DNA of 64,000 bases from Brachynemurus nebulosus (lineage: Eukaryota; Arthropoda; Insecta; Neuroptera; Myrmeleontidae): NCBI GenBank assembly GCA_035578155.1, contig JAPWDM010000014.1:14999501-15063500 (forward strand), written 5' to 3'. Position 1 is the first letter of the stretch; every line of letters begins with the position of its first letter. Positions 21,340-33,774 of the stretch are shown here, one piece after another. Under the pieces are notes generated by a model. The model was given only the letters and a program-made list of their open reading frames with translations, was not told the DNA's origin and made no database searches. A program made the position numbers and the translations under genes.

Positions 21340-24185
21340 TAGGATTCCGTAGTTCAGACAATGAAATTCTTATGCAATTGACCGCTTTGTAACAGTAAGT
21401 GTCTGATTATTAACAAATTAATGGTTAAATTTAATACTAAGGGATCTTTTACAAGTGATGCGCTGTGAAAAAGACACTTTTTTGGAATTTTTTTTGGAGA
21501 AACTATTTATCGTAATGAAAAAAAAAAAAAAAAACTTTTGTACATTAAAGTACTCGCACATATAACTAAGTGTATCTTAAATATTTTTCTTTTATTTTTG
21601 ATCAGCCATCTGCTCTAGCAAGCCAGTTGAAGGGCCCCAAAAGGGGCCCAAAATCTTGTTGATTTCGAAAAAAATCAAAACGGTGCCAATGATTCAAAAA
21701 AAAACTAAAAGTCCGATTGATTAAAACTTGTTACATTCTCTTGCTTATAGTGTTTCTTGTAAGATTATCTAGAATCAGTCCTTAAAATAAAAAATGCGAT
21801 TTTTTAGAACGCCTGAAAGGTGAAAAAAACAGAGCAGCTTTTCTTACTTATTCAAAAGGGTCAAAGTATGAGGTCTGATGGATTGATTCTAGAGAATTGT
21901 ACAGAAAACTTTTTTTTGAATCGTTGGCAATGTTTGGAATTAGAAAATTTACATGTGCTATTCAACAAACCTACAAGTACAGGTGAAAAGCCAACCAAAA
22001 AGAAAAAAAAATTATTCATGTAGAAATTTTTTTTTTACTTATTAATTACACGAGAGGTTTGTATTTTTTCGAATAAATTTGGGTTCGTTTAACGAAAATT
22101 TGTTGCCTAGTTGCCTAATTTTTAACGAGAAGAACTGTCAACTAATAAAAACGGGACAAATTGCTTTTAGGCAAGAAATTTGAGTTACAGAAAACACAAA
22201 TTTAGCCAGAAAAAATATAAAATTCAAGAGTAATTAAGGCAATTTATTCATATCATTTGATACATTGTTACTATGTCTCTGAAGTCAGTTAAATTTATCA
22301 ATACGAATTTTGTTTCATTTTTATCGTGTTTACATACAATGAAATGACCAATAAAATGTTTTGTACCATTTTTTCGCTGTAAAAATCTGTCCTAACTTTT
22401 TCTTTCACGATAAAAGTGAAAAAACTAAAATATTTCATGAAGGAAGGAAAGAAGAAGAAGAAGGTAGGTATATAATATTGTAAAGGAAGGAGCATTTCTC
22501 AAAATACTGACCAACATATTATGAATATTAACGTGCTTATTATGAATGACGTTATTTTGTAAATAAACAGTAACGATTTTAGTGTAACTAAAACATTGCC
22601 ATTGCTTTTAAAACAATATATTTAGTATATTTTTCTTATAATTGTGATTTCTATATAAAAACATAAATATTAATTAATTACTTTCAATATCTGTTTTATT
22701 TGAATCAATAATCCACTCCATAAGAATGCTGTTCCACTATTTTATCAGTTAATTTTTCGAATTCTTAATTGTCTACTAAATCATTGCATTTCTTAACGGT
22801 GCCTAAAGAATATTATAAATTACTATAAACTGAAAACAAAAATTGCTGAAATTAATCGATTATTTACAATTTATAACTATTTCTGTAAAAAGATTACTTT
22901 TTCGTTTATAATCTTCCATTACTAATAAGACATATCTCTTTGATAAAGGTAGACACAAATATAAATGAAACTATACATTTATTAAATTATCATTTTATTA
23001 ATAAATAAATAAATGCAAACAAAATACACAATCTTGAAGTTAAATTTTTATAGGTATGATCATTAATTTTACTTAAATAACGCCACTGAAATGAAGTGTC
23101 AATTTAGCCTATATTTTAGTTGTTATCTACATAATTTTATTTTTTACAATATTTTTAAAATTTTTGTCGTTATTATTATATGTTTTAAATAAAAAACGAA
23201 TTCCTTATTTACTTAGAGTAATTCCTTTTTCGGTATTTCCTTTACTTTATGTAATGCTAAAATTGGTATTTTTCCGCTTAACTAAGGTTTTTAAATGAAA
23301 AATTTAGAAAAATTAACAAATTTTCGCTAGAAATGGTTGCATTTATTGATTAATACAATATTTACTTACCCAAATATCATATTTGTATACCACAAAGTTC
23401 ATTGTTGTCTATATCCTATTCTTATGTTTCATATTTTTTGTGGCACATTCAAAGGAATCTGCGTATTCACTCTAACATACTATATTATATTTTTTCTGCT
23501 CCTGTTGAAGAACACACTCATTACATATCCGTTAATTGTTGAGAAAGTTAGGCATTATTCAAAGGTGTGGAGGAATTTTCATTACTCACTACCTTTTTGA
23601 CCAATGAAATCACCGTATTAACCATTATTCAATGGGCTGGCTTTTGTTTTGTGTATAATATACCTATCAATTTTTAATTTCAAATATGTTGCGTAGTAAC
23701 ATCTAAGTAAACAATGTAGCTTGTATTTTGTTTTCATCGTTTGTACATATCTAAACATTTAATGAAATTAGAGATAGATTAAAAATTGTGTTCTTTTGAT
23801 TTAAAAAAATATCAAAAGAATACAATTCAATATTTTAAAAAAAAGTCGTAGAAAAAATATCGTATTCTACTCGCTTGCAATGGCTATTACTCACTCAGAT
23901 GCATTACCAGCTTGTTGAATAATATACTAAATAACTTGCCTCTCTCTTGATACACCGGCTTCATCCATATTCTTCTATATCAATGCAATATTCTTATGGA
24001 ACTTGATACACATGAGTTAAATTGTTATTAAAATAGTTTCTCCAAAAAAAAAAATCCCCAAAAAGTGTTTTTTTAGCACATCACTTGTAAAAAAACAGAC
24101 CCCTTAAATAAAAACAAGAAATACTTTATCCCGAGAATTGTGAAAAACTCTAGCTGCTGAGCTACGAAATCCTGACTTAATATGT
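21340..24185. mobile_element. Possible 2.8-kb element with long degraded inverted ends
   Basis: Left arm 21340-21515 contains AGGATTCCGTAGTTCAG, TTTTACAAGTGATGCGCTG and TTTTTTTTGGAGAAACTATT. The right arm 24030-24180 contains their inverses in the opposite order (AATAGTTTCTCC, CACATCACTTGTAAAAAAAC, CTGAGCTACGAAATCCTGA). The arms are about 160 bp and well diverged. The 2.5 kb between (21520-24020) is AT-rich, with no frame longer than 87 codons, so no transposase remains. Terminal bases and target duplication are not resolved. Confidence 0.5.
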
Positions 24186-24910
24186 GCTTAACCGCGTTTT
24201 TCTTGTATTTTATTAGCAGAATATAAAGAGAGTGTTTAAAATAAAAATGGTAAAGGTGTTTTATTGGGTATGTAAACCTACCTCGAAGCTGGGTTGTTTA
24301 TTGAACTTAATGCCTTTATAAATCTTAACCAGACTAATAAAAATATAAATTATAGTTCCTTGTTTCAGTAGAGATTCGTTCTGATATGGTGGTAAGCAAC
24401 TTCTACACTTGTCCGGTAGATCGTGAGTTCAAAATTAATCAGGCGAATTATATCATCATCAATATTTTCATTTTCCCATCAACAACTCATTATCGGTAGT
24501 GTTATGCATGTAATTTGAAACAATAACAAAATCCTTTCAACATAAAATAGCCATATATTATATTAATATCTTCCCAATGGCAGGATTAAATACTCATGAC
24601 AAAATATTCACAACACAAATGAACATGAAACATAATATCCGTGGCAAAAACAATCAAAAGCTAGTAAAGTTAATCACTTAAGTCATCTATATGATTAGCG
24701 TTTTTGACATTCTTCTTTGCTCGAATTTTCTATTATAGTGATGATGTTTGTCATAGGTATTTAATCCTGTATCTAACCGTTATCTGAAACTTTATTATCT
24801 GATATTTTTCATCTATTTGTGACCCAAGTATAAGGAAGGTAGTAGCAAAATAATAAAAATATTGAAAATTTTTGTCAGGCTCCTAGAGTCAAATTAATTA
24901 AGTCAGAAAG
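24186..24910. other. Non-coding stretch
   Basis: I see no gene and no repeat ends that I can define. Confidence 0.45.
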
Positions 24911-25382
24911 GTATGTTATACACCAAATGATTAAAGTGTGATTTACAATCCTGTGTATGAAGTTTGTTATCAGAGGACATGTAAGGGCCAACTATTCCCA
25001 CATAAGATTGAAAGAAACACTTTAGATTCGTGGCGTAGCGCAATTCCGGATAATTCAGAATTATAAAAATTAGGAAAGAAATTTTTAATGTTGTTTAAAT
25101 TGTATGGAATAATATTACACCAAGTATACTTTGGATAAATTAACCAAATTGGAAAATACATCCTTATCTTTATCTATAAGTTGTAATTTGTTTATTTTAA
25201 ATTAGTAATTCACTACCTAATAACGCTATTTAACTTAAATTTCGTTTGCTGATTGGTGACGCCTTATGAAATTTTCTTGCATGCTGATCGGCTTAAAAGC
25301 GAGAGCAAAAGTATTTTCAGTTTTTTACTCCTTATTAAGAAGGACTGGAGTACGTATTTTAGCTCCGGAATTTAAGAAAAAT
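24911..25382 (+). repeat. Hairpin-capped repeat, family 6, copy A
   Basis: The head GTATGTTATACACCAAATGA and the phrases GTGAAGTTTGTTnnCAGAGG and CTGTAAnGGCC match the copies at 59072 and 59837, allowing for decay (here TATGAAGTTTGTTATCAGAG and CATGTAAGGGCC). The inner repeat GCAATTCCGG occurs near 25049. Its diverged inverse, CTCCGGAATTTAAG, marks the tail near 25363-25376. This is the oldest-looking of three copies. It is non-coding. Confidence 0.7.
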
Positions 25383-25485
25383 CTATTTCTATACTTTTGG
25401 TCGATAAAGTGAAAATTGATGAAATATTCAGGTGCATTTTTTTAGTCAAAGTGATAATTAATATAACTCACAATTATGTTTAAAG

Positions 25486-25602
25486 AATAGCTTATTTCTC
25501 ACGAATATGAGTTTGTTGCGCGAGCCCGCAGGGCGACTACAACAATTAATATGAGTGAGAAATAAGCTTTTCCCACGTATTTTATACTATACTTTTTCTA
25601 CG
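25486..25602. repeat. Hairpin cap, family 7
   Basis: AATAGCTTATTTCTCACGAA...GTTTGTTG is answered by CAACAATTAATATGAGTGAG and AAATAAGC, with a GC-rich centre, GCGAGCCCGCAGGGCGAC. The second arm runs into TATACTATACTTTTTCTACGA, closely like the inner repeat of family 1. The far end of this element is not identified. A GTAGAAAAAATTG near 25873 is a weak candidate. Confidence 0.65.
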
Positions 25603-27246
25603 AACCAATTTTTTTTTCGTAAAATTTACATTAATATTTATTTAAATAATAATTAGTAAAAATTTTTTAAATTAATAATAGTCACTGGTCATACATATGT
25701 ATATTTTTTTATATATTATCATAGTATTATATATTAAATTCACGGAACAGCCTACTTTTTTTTATATCAAGCCGTGGCAAATTATTCCGCACGCTCTTTT
25801 CCGCACTGTGTGGGCAATTGTTAATTTTTACATATAGTTAGCCGTGCACAAAATGTTCCTTTTAATAGCAGGAGTAGAAAAAATTGTTTTAAGCTTTTTT
25901 TTTCATACGGAAAAAAGGCCTACATTTTGTGCCTTCTTTTTATTCAAACCGCCGCCATTTCTTCAAATTTCAAAAAAAAGAAAAAACCTCCATAGGAACA
26001 TATAGCGGCTTACTCGCACATTGATAATCTATTTGATTTTTTTTTCGGTTGGAAACTGCGGCCGCAATTGTGGGCACCAATAGCCTCGTTTTTTTAAAGC
26101 CACTTTTTTCAAAAAATTATAATTATAAAAAATAAATAAAAATGAACAAAAAAATATTTTTGTATTGTTAAATAGTGTTATTAATCGTAACAATACAATT
26201 TATCCCCATTCCCCCATCCTATCCATCCGAAAAAAAATTCAAAAATTTACTAATTTTCGGCCGGTCACACTGTAATGGTACCTTAAGAAACATTAATTGT
26301 AAACACTTTCTTAAAGCTTTGGTATTGCATATCGTGTTGTCTCGGGAAAATTTCTTTAACGAATTTCCTTAATAATTTTTACATAATGTTTGTTTGAATT
26401 TACTTAAAAATTTAAAAAGACCATCATATATTGAATCACAAGTGCTTAGCTATGTTGTTTACTTTTCATTTCCTATCTATCATTTCCGGACTAAAAGTAA
26501 GAAATATTTCCATTTTTATTCCTTTTTTATTCAATTATTGCCTTTCATTTATCTGCGTGAAAAACAACTGTTGTTGAATATTGTATAATAAATATATAAA
26601 TTTTTATTATTTTCATATATTCAACCCTATTATGATGACTGACAAGTATAATAAAATTCATACTAAGAAAAATCACAAAATTTTTATAGCCAATGTGATG
26701 TAATATTGTCAACTTTTGAGTGGCATTAATGTAAATTCTACGTGAAAAGTGTTTTACTGTTGTGAGATTTTTTGTCGTATTATTATATAATATAAAATTT
26801 ACATATTTTTTTTATGAAAAAATGTAAACAGTTTTTTTTATTATATTATGTTGGTACGTCTTCAGTTTTATGACGTTGTGCTAAATGGAAATACAAATTT
26901 TAATGTATGGATATAGGTATAACTTTTTATGCATTGAAAAATATTTTGATTATATAACTAGCTACTTTTTTAAATAAGACACCAAGTGATTATATTGAAA
27001 GTATCCAACGATTTTATTAATCTTATCCTTGAGTGTTTATCTTGAAGTCCATTGTCAAATTTATACTCAGTATTTTATAAATAAGCTTTTAGCAAATTTA
27101 CAGAAGGAAAATTCAAATATTATAGCCGTTGGCATGATGAGACTTGGAGGCCTGGGATTGTCACAGCGTTTTATTTTGACGTATCCAGAACCCGGGAACC
27201 ATATTCACTAAAATTTATACATGCAGGATGTTTCAAGCAATTAAGA
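25603..27246. other. Non-coding stretch
   Basis: No gene is supported. A short inverted pair occurs near 25848 (GCACAAAATG) and 25923 (CATTTTGTGC). Frames of 60-65 codons have no recognisable domain. Confidence 0.45.
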
Positions 27247-27681
27247 AATAGTATATTGTGCAATAAGTGCGGGAAATTGTCGATTGCCCACGAAAGCGAA
27301 GTTCATTCGCATGAGTGAGCAATCGACAATCCCGCACGAGTTGCAAATACTATTTTTTATTACGAATTTCACATACTTTTTCTATTGTTATTACTATTTT
27401 TGACATTTTTATTACTTTTAAAATAATATTTTTGAGTGTTCGTCTTTTTTTTCTGAATTAGTTATTGTTTAAATTACTTGGTGGTTTCTATAGAAATAAT
27501 TATCAAATATTTATTAAATGAAAAACCAAGAGGTGGCTTTGCGTGTTTTGATTAAATTTTGCGTGTTTTATTGCCAATTTGCGTGCGGAAAGTAAACTTT
27601 CCGCACGCAAAAAAGTATGTGGGAAGAGTACAGTGGGCAAACAGCTATTTTGCGTACAGAAATGTGTGCGGTAATAAAAAT
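27247..27681 (+). repeat. Hairpin-capped repeat, family 2, copy A
   Basis: It starts AATAGTATATTGTGCAATAA. The head folds on itself: AGTGCGGGAAATTGTCGATT pairs with AATCGACAATCCCGCACGAG, and the outer AATAGTAT pairs with ATACTATT. The second arm continues TTTTTTATTACGAATTTCA. The tail carries GTAATAAAAAT. A further internal palindrome, GTGCGGAAAGT/ACTTTCCGCAC, lies at about 27583-27610. This copy has lost about 25 bp before the tail compared with the copies at 47418 and 54054. It is non-coding. Confidence 0.85.
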
Positions 27682-28410
27682 ATCAATTATAACACGGAAA
27701 AATTTGTTATGATGAAAAAGTGTTTCATTTCATTATTATTAGATATTTTTAGTAAAAACCTAAATTATATTGCGTGAAAATATTGTTTAAAAGTAATTAA
27801 AAGCCAATAACAGTAAGTTGACTAAAATAATTATAAATAAACCTTATGCGCTGGCTTCGCTTAGATGTCTGTTTTGTTTTCATTTTGGTATTTTATATAA
27901 TTTCCTGTAGCAGAGTACATTTATATATTGTAGAACTTTGGGCTGCGGTTTCACCTATGCGTAAAATTATCAGAATTTTAGGTCCAAGTTATTTATAGTG
28001 ACTGGTTTCGCTCGTCAAACAACTCGTAAGTAGAGATGTCGTCCGGGGTAATTTTTTGTTCCGTTCCCAGCTTCCTCAAAATTAATTTCTCATTCCCACG
28101 CGCTCCCAATACTGAAAAAAATTATAAATTCCAATTAAGTCCCCCCGCCACTAAAATAAAAAAAAATGGTACATTCAACTTTGACTTCTGAAATCACTGA
28201 AGGCAAGAATGCTACAGTGTACTTTTATAAAGATCTAACAATTTTTGACTGATTGTGAGATGTAGTTTCTGGGAAAAAAGGAAAATATTTTTATTCGCGT
28301 TTCTTTAACTTTTTGAGAAGTATAGGAATTACTATAAACCATCTGCCATCTGAAACAATTTATCTATACTATATGCTACCATAAATTCTCTCCCAATTGG
28401 ATATCTTTTA
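27682..28410. other. Non-coding stretch
   Basis: I see no gene. The part near 28030-28145 is C-rich on this strand and unlike its surroundings, but has no defined ends. Confidence 0.4.
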
Positions 28411-28857
28411 GGTCCGATTTACATTAACGCTCCGCTCTCGGTACACTCCCGCTCCACTCTCGCTCCGACCTAATCTTGTGTTCATATTACAGTGCTGATA
28501 TCATGGTGGTACCTATTCGTTCTCTGTTCACATTATAATGCCCCTCTGGGTACGGTCGCAGTTCGGTCTCTGTTCGATACAAATATCTTTTCATAGCAAC
28601 TGAATGCAAGTGGAGTGAAGTGGAATTAAAAGAGTATTTACACTATAGGTACAAGTCATAACAAGTCTGATATCGCTCCGATAAAATATTACCCGAGTGG
28701 TATTGATATTGGAGTGGCATTGAAGCGGGAGCAAACCGTGACTGATATCGGACCGATATCAGTGAATACACTCATTGTTTATTGTGTAAAAATATTTCAT
28801 CGAATCGGGAGCGTAGTGATATCGTACCGAGAGCGGAGCGTTAATGTAAATTGGGCG
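28411..28857. mobile_element. MITE with TTA target duplications, 447 bp (copy A)
   Basis: GGTCCGATTTACATTAACGC opens the element, and GCGTTAATGTAAATTGGGCG closes it. The inverted repeat continues through CTCCGCTCTCGGTAC, for about 33 bp. TTA flanks both sides (28408-28410 and 28858-28860). A second copy is at 61544-62003 with TAA duplications. TWA duplications favour PIF/Harbinger. The interior has several short palindromic CTGATATC/GATATCAG and CGGACCGATATC motifs. No transposase is encoded. Confidence 0.85.
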
Positions 28858-30257
28858 TTACTGTCTTATGTGAGTCGGAAGTGTACTTACTTTAAAGTTA
28901 AACCATAAAAAAGTTTTCACGTCACTTCACCTTATTCAAATATTAAATAAACAATTTTCATAAATCAAAAAGAAAAAAATATATAAATGTTAGACAAGTC
29001 GTTGCTCCCAGCAATTAAAAATAATTCATTAAAATGTAATCGCTCGACGGTTTGTCTAAATATATTTTAAAAGTAATTTATACTCTCCACCCAATGCTGT
29101 TATGCTGCTGCGTGTGAAATTAAGCTGATGCGTGGTTTTCATATTTTGTGTACAAACAAACGAACCAGTGCGTAAACGAGGGTTGACTGACTCCTATTAA
29201 TTTCATTTTATTTCAGAAAATCTCGTTCGTTCTATGTATGTTCGGATTCGCCAAACGGGTACTTAAAATTACACTAATTGCACACTTAATGCGTTTGACA
29301 CTTTTATTTTACTTCCACGCGTCGACATACGCGTAAATGATTGTGGAACAGATGGTATGTAAAAATTTCAGTTATATAATATGATGGGGACAGGGCCGGA
29401 TTTAACCAGATAGAAGCCTACGCAAGTTTTGTGATCTTTTTTTCTCCAAATCTCTGGCTTTCTAATCCAGATTGTGTAAAATTTTAGGAGTTGTTAAAAT
29501 TGACAGTAAAACTAATGTAAAAAAATCTTGAGCACGAAAACTCCCAGTTTTTTTTTTATTATCAAAATTTAACTATTCCGTCTGACAACTCCTCTTATCG
29601 AAAAATTCAAATACCCCTGTTGCGGCATCTGCATAACATAGCGAATTTCCAAATATTGGGCACTGGCGGATCTCATCTAAGACCTGTATCCATTTAAAAT
29701 AATTTAGCTTTCTAATAGTGAAACTATTTTCAAAATCAATTCAGTAGTTAATTTTTGGCGCTTTTGAGTCCTCAGGACCCTAACAAATCTCATATAGTGT
29801 AGCATATATCTATTTAACAACATATTATTAAATTACATAACTATAGTTTTCGATTTTTTTTCTAGGTATGCAAATATATATATAAATTATATTTTCGCTC
29901 TAAAAGAGGATATCATACAAAAATTTCCTTTCCATAACGTACTCTTAAAAAATCTGACTAATTTTAATTTAAATAGATGAGACATAGCTATTGTTATTAT
30001 AACACATACATAAATACTGAATAACTAACTAGCACTGGTTTTATCTAGAAAAGAATTGCTAAAACGATGAATGATTTATTTAAAAAAATTCAGCAAATTT
30101 TTTAATTTTTCTTAAAAGCTAGTCCACTTAGTACAATGTTTTAAAAGCTTATCTTATGAAACTTTTTACGCCCTTTTCGGTAGTGTCAAAAAAAATTACC
30201 AAGTCTTGCAAAAAAAACCACTAAAAATGGCGAAAAATGGCCAAAAAAACCTAGTTC
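28858..30257. other. Non-coding stretch with a hAT-like end fragment
   Basis: CAGGGCCGGATTTAACCAGA at 29391 looks like a hAT terminus, but no inverted partner was found, so it is a broken copy. A repeat phrase, GCATAACATAGCGAATTTCC, near 29632 recurs inverted near 32155. Near 29213 a TTATTTCAG acceptor-like site precedes 19 open codons. That is not enough to call an exon. Confidence 0.45.
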
Positions 30258-30365
30258 TGGGCATCCGACGTATCTGGCTAACGAACTCAGCCGAGCCAGT
30301 CCGGATTCCAGCACACATACCAAATTTCATAAGCATTAAACGTTTCGTTCGAGAGTTATCGTGTA
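30258..30365. repeat. Dispersed repeat copy
   Basis: GCATCCGACGTATCTGGCTA and CAAATTTCATAAGCATTAAA then CGTTTCGTTCGAGAGTTATC match, inverted, the segments near 31445-31560 and 31965-32010, and in part 15236-15315. Confidence 0.6.
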
Positions 30366-31398
30366 CTAAAGTTTCGTTGTATGTTTATATAAATATTAAA
30401 TTAAAAATTAAATTCTCAAATTACGATTTATTATTTTTTTTAGAGCCACCTATTTGTTTTGACGCTCCTGAAAATTTTTCAATTAAACGTAAGACGTAAA
30501 GAAAATCAATTACCTTGCCAGCGAGCGATTGACTTTTGGCGGAGGAACAACATTTCTTGGGAATGCTATCATTCCTCTCATTTAAATGTGCGGAACTATT
30601 GAGAATGATCACTGTATTGATAACAAAATCACATACCTAAGTAAAAATTCTTTTGTTTTAAAATTTGAATAACACTAGTTTATTCTGTGTAGCTAAGAAA
30701 GTAATTAGGCTTAATGAAGCTAAAATACTGGTTTTGGTTATTCAGTATAAATTTTTTTCCTAAAGCTCTTTGCTATACGTTTACGAAAGAAAGAAAACGT
30801 TAATTGGGATGAAAGTATAGTTATGTAGGTATGTTTTTGAATAATACTGAAAATATTAGGACATGATCATTGTGTAGTTGAGAATTTTTTCTTTACAATT
30901 AATTTGATATTTATTCAAGATTTTATTACAGTAATCAAAAAATTGTAAAAGGGCTACGGTAAAGAACCTACGGTCTCATTTTTCAACCTAATATACCATT
31001 TTTAATTTTACATACTTTAAATTTTATATATTTATTTTGTAAATTGAACATTGAAAAATTCCTGTTTGAACAATTCAACCTTCCGCTCAGTAACTTCCTG
31101 CAGGTATTGAACGGAAGGATGATGCTAATGATTTAAAAAATTTTCAATTTCCGGTGATTGATGGGAAATAACCATGTAGGTTAAAAAAATTACAACGAAA
31201 CAAAAAAGTAAAATATTTGAATAACAATGTGTGCGTTACGTTATTACGTATATGTCAGTATTTTTTTTTTTTTTTAGCGAATTTCCAAAACTGGAAATAC
31301 GCTATTACAGCCACTGTCATGACACGACTTCAGTCCGGGACTATGGCAGAAATTTGTTTTGAGGTCCCTAGAAACCGAAAATAATATTCACTAAAATT

Positions 31399-31400
<2 letters not shown>

Positions 31401-31444
<44 letters not shown>
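31401..31444. repeat. (AT)n microsatellite
   Basis: An almost pure run of AT dinucleotides about 40 bases long directly abuts a dispersed-repeat copy that starts GTCCGCACGATGACTCGAAC. Such repeat ends often nucleate or expand microsatellites. Confidence 0.95.
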
Positions 31445-31448
<4 letters not shown>

Positions 31449-31580
31449 GCACGATGACTCGAACGGAACGTCCTAGGATTACGAAATTTGGTGAAAGTAT
31501 TGGAAGTCCCAAACCGTTGGACGAGTTCGTTAACCAGACACGTCGGATGCCAGGAACATGGTTTTTGTTCTTGCAAAAAA
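31445..31580 (-). repeat. Dispersed repeat copy, inverted
   Basis: The minus strand reads GGCATCCGACGTGTCTGGTT, then CACCAAATTTCGTAATCCTA, then GTTCCGTTCGAGTCATCGTG. This is the same order as the copy at 30258-30365. It is non-coding. Confidence 0.6.
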
Positions 31581-31717
31581 TTAGTTTTTTGCCAAAATTT
31601 CCACTTATTCAAAAATTTTTGCGAAATTTTTTTACACCATTTAAAAGAGAAGAAAAAACTACATAAAAAAGGTCTTTAAACTTTTTTTCTATGTCAATTA
31701 GTTTCCGAGAAAAACTA

Positions 31718-31801
31718 TGTGAGTTAGAATGTGATCTTAGCGATGTAATCTTAAGTGATGTAATCTTAAAGTCTTAAGTTACTCACATTCTAAGCACATA
31801 T
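31718..31801. repeat. Hairpin with internal direct repeats
   Basis: TATGTGAGTTAGAATGTGA is mirrored by TCACATTCTAAGCACATA. Between them, GATGTAATCTTAA is repeated twice. It is a local structure with no known role. Confidence 0.6.
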
Positions 31802-31959
31802 TCGACACACTATGTATAGTCAAAGAAGATATAGTGTATATATATATAACGTCAATTCGTCACTACCCATACGATCACATATTAATTATGATACATGTAT
31901 AATGTTGATGTAAAGCCGGTTCTACACGATGCGGACACTTAGTAAACATATATATAAAT

Positions 31960-32290
31960 GTGTCCGCACGATAACTCAAGAACGAAACATCCTATTTTTA
32001 AGAAATTTCGTGAAAACGTTTACGGTGTTTTGGACATTTTTTGTGAAAAAGATTTGGCGGAATGAGGCGGAAAATTCACATAAAGAAGGTTTTTTTTATT
32101 TACATTTACTTTATATCAACTAGTTTCCGAGAAAAACGTACTTTTGTAAATGGAAATTCGCTATGTTATGCAGGATGCTGCGACAGGGGTATTTTTTTAT
32201 TTGACGCGATATACGTCGGACACTACAAACAAATGGATGAATAGTCACCAGTGAAAATAGACTTTAATTATAAAAGATTAAAGTCTATAT
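31960..32290 (-). repeat. Dispersed repeat copy plus 12-bp hairpin
   Basis: The minus strand carries CACGAAATTTCTTAAAAATA then GTTTCGTTCTTGAGTTATCG (about 31969-32010) and GCATAACATAGCGAATTTCC (about 32153-32172). These match the pieces at 30258-30365 and 29632. At 32257-32288 a perfect 12-bp hairpin, ATAGACTTTAAT/ATTAAAGTCTAT, is present. Confidence 0.5.
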
Positions 32291-32559
32291 CTCGACAATT
32301 TGAGGGTTTCCAAATTTTTTTTGTTTTTAGAAAAAATTTTGGTATTTATTTTAAAGAGAAAAAAATTATATAACTGTCTGCTGTTCTCCCTTGGAATTAA
32401 AAAAATTACTATTATATAATAAATTTACGTGATTATCTAATATACATTCAGAGACTGATTAATTTTGCTGACTGATAGTTTTTGACTATCTTGCAATTTT
32501 CAAATGAATTTTCTCATTTGTAGTGAAAATAAATCGATTTAAATTAAAAATCACAAAGT

Positions 32560-32572
32560 GATTGAAAAAATT
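32560..32572 (-). terminator. RNA polymerase III terminator of the tRNA
   Basis: On the minus strand the tRNA is followed by GGATAATTTTTTCAATC. The run of six T is a standard Pol III stop. Confidence 0.7.
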
Positions 32573-32576
32573 ATCC

Positions 32577-32648
32577 GGATCGGCTGGGAATCGAACCCAG
32601 GATCTCCTGGTTACTAGCCAGGCGTGCTAACCTCTACACCAACGATCC
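32577..32648 (-). tRNA. tRNA-Thr (anticodon AGT)
   Basis: The minus strand folds into a full cloverleaf of 72 nt without CCA. The acceptor is GGATCGT with CCGATCC (6 of 7 pairs; position 7:66 is T-C). The D arm is GTGT/GCAC with an 8-base loop, the anticodon stem CCTGG/CCAGG with loop CTAGTAA (anticodon AGT), the variable region AGATC, and the T arm CTGGG-TTCGATT-CCCAG. The internal A box (GTGTAGAGGTTAGC) and B box (GGTTCGATTCC) support RNA polymerase III transcription. A T6 run eight to ten bases after the 3' end is a proper terminator. A GTGATTGAA/TTCAATCAC inverted pair flanks it, and the D arm looks more like the Val/Glu type, so a tRNA-derived element or a decayed gene is possible. Confidence 0.8.
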
Positions 32649-33770
32649 TATGCTCGGCAAGCGTCCGAGCCGGACACTCATTCAATCACCTATATGTATT
32701 AGTACTCTGTCTGATTCGAGAAACAGTTACAATTTTTAGTTAGTTGCAACAGTAACAACAGTTGAAGTTGAAAGTTTTGGATCATAGGACAGACATTTTA
32801 TTAAAAATATAATCTAAAGCGTAAACAAAAATTTCTTTTTCAAGCTTTCACAGTATTAGGAATAATTCTACACGAATAAAAATAATTTAATAGGTTTAAC
32901 AATTATAGAACGAAGTCCAGATAAATTATTTTTAAAGAAGGAATATTGTTAGGCGTATTTTAATGTAAGAGAAAATATTTTGTTCCAATCTTTCCTTTAA
33001 CAATGAATTTCTATAAAAAAAATCGAAAATTAATTTTTTTTACTCTATGGTATCGAATTTTTCTCTTAATAAAATTTTTCTCTATAATTTCAACCACTTC
33101 GTTTATTATATCTTTTTCAAATCTAATTCAGTTGAATGTCAACAATTTTCTCTTGAACTTGTTAACATTTTTACAGTTATTATATAGATTTCTTCATCAA
33201 CACTTGATGCCATTAACAAAATTGAAACTACACCTGTGTGAGTACTAATCGAAATACTACACAAAACCAGTGGTGTACAAATTAATTTTTACAGGGTGGC
33301 AATGTGGATTATTATAGATAAGTGTTTCAACGTATTTAAGTTTTCTTAAAGAGATTTACTTTATTTTCAACTATAAATTAAGTAAATTGACAGAAGTAAA
33401 ACAATGTCTGCAAAAGGAAATTGAAATATGTTAAAAATACTTCTAAAATCAAAACTAAAATGAAAAATTATGTAAGATAAAATAGAGACTCTTATAGTCC
33501 AGCTTACTTTATCGGTACATAGTTACTAGCAAAACTTAATCAGTACAAAGAGTCTGTCTTCTGAATTTCGAGATTTATTTTTCTTACATCGTGTATAAAA
33601 CAGTACCGATAGACAAAATCGAAACAAATTAAAATCAGTTGTTTTCTTTAAAAACGTTTCTCGAAAACGAATTTACGTAGAATAATGGTTTAAAAAACCT
33701 TTAACCTTTTTTATTCATTTTTTCCATTTTAATAAAAGTTTCGAAAAACTGTTGACTTGAAAGTTCCTTT
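32649..33770. other. Non-coding stretch
   Basis: I see no gene. An 81-codon frame at 33003-33248 is hydrophobic because of T-rich codons and has no recognisable identity. CAGTGGTGTACAAATTAATT near 33268 resembles a transposon end but has no partner. Confidence 0.45.
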
Positions 33771-33774
33771 TTAA

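Noticed and set aside
29200..29285. Exon after the TTATTTCAG acceptor-like site
   Set aside because: Only 19 codons stay open, no donor site is clear, and no family is recognised.
31401..31444. Tyr/Ile repeat protein from the minus strand
   Set aside because: It is translation of the (AT)n microsatellite.
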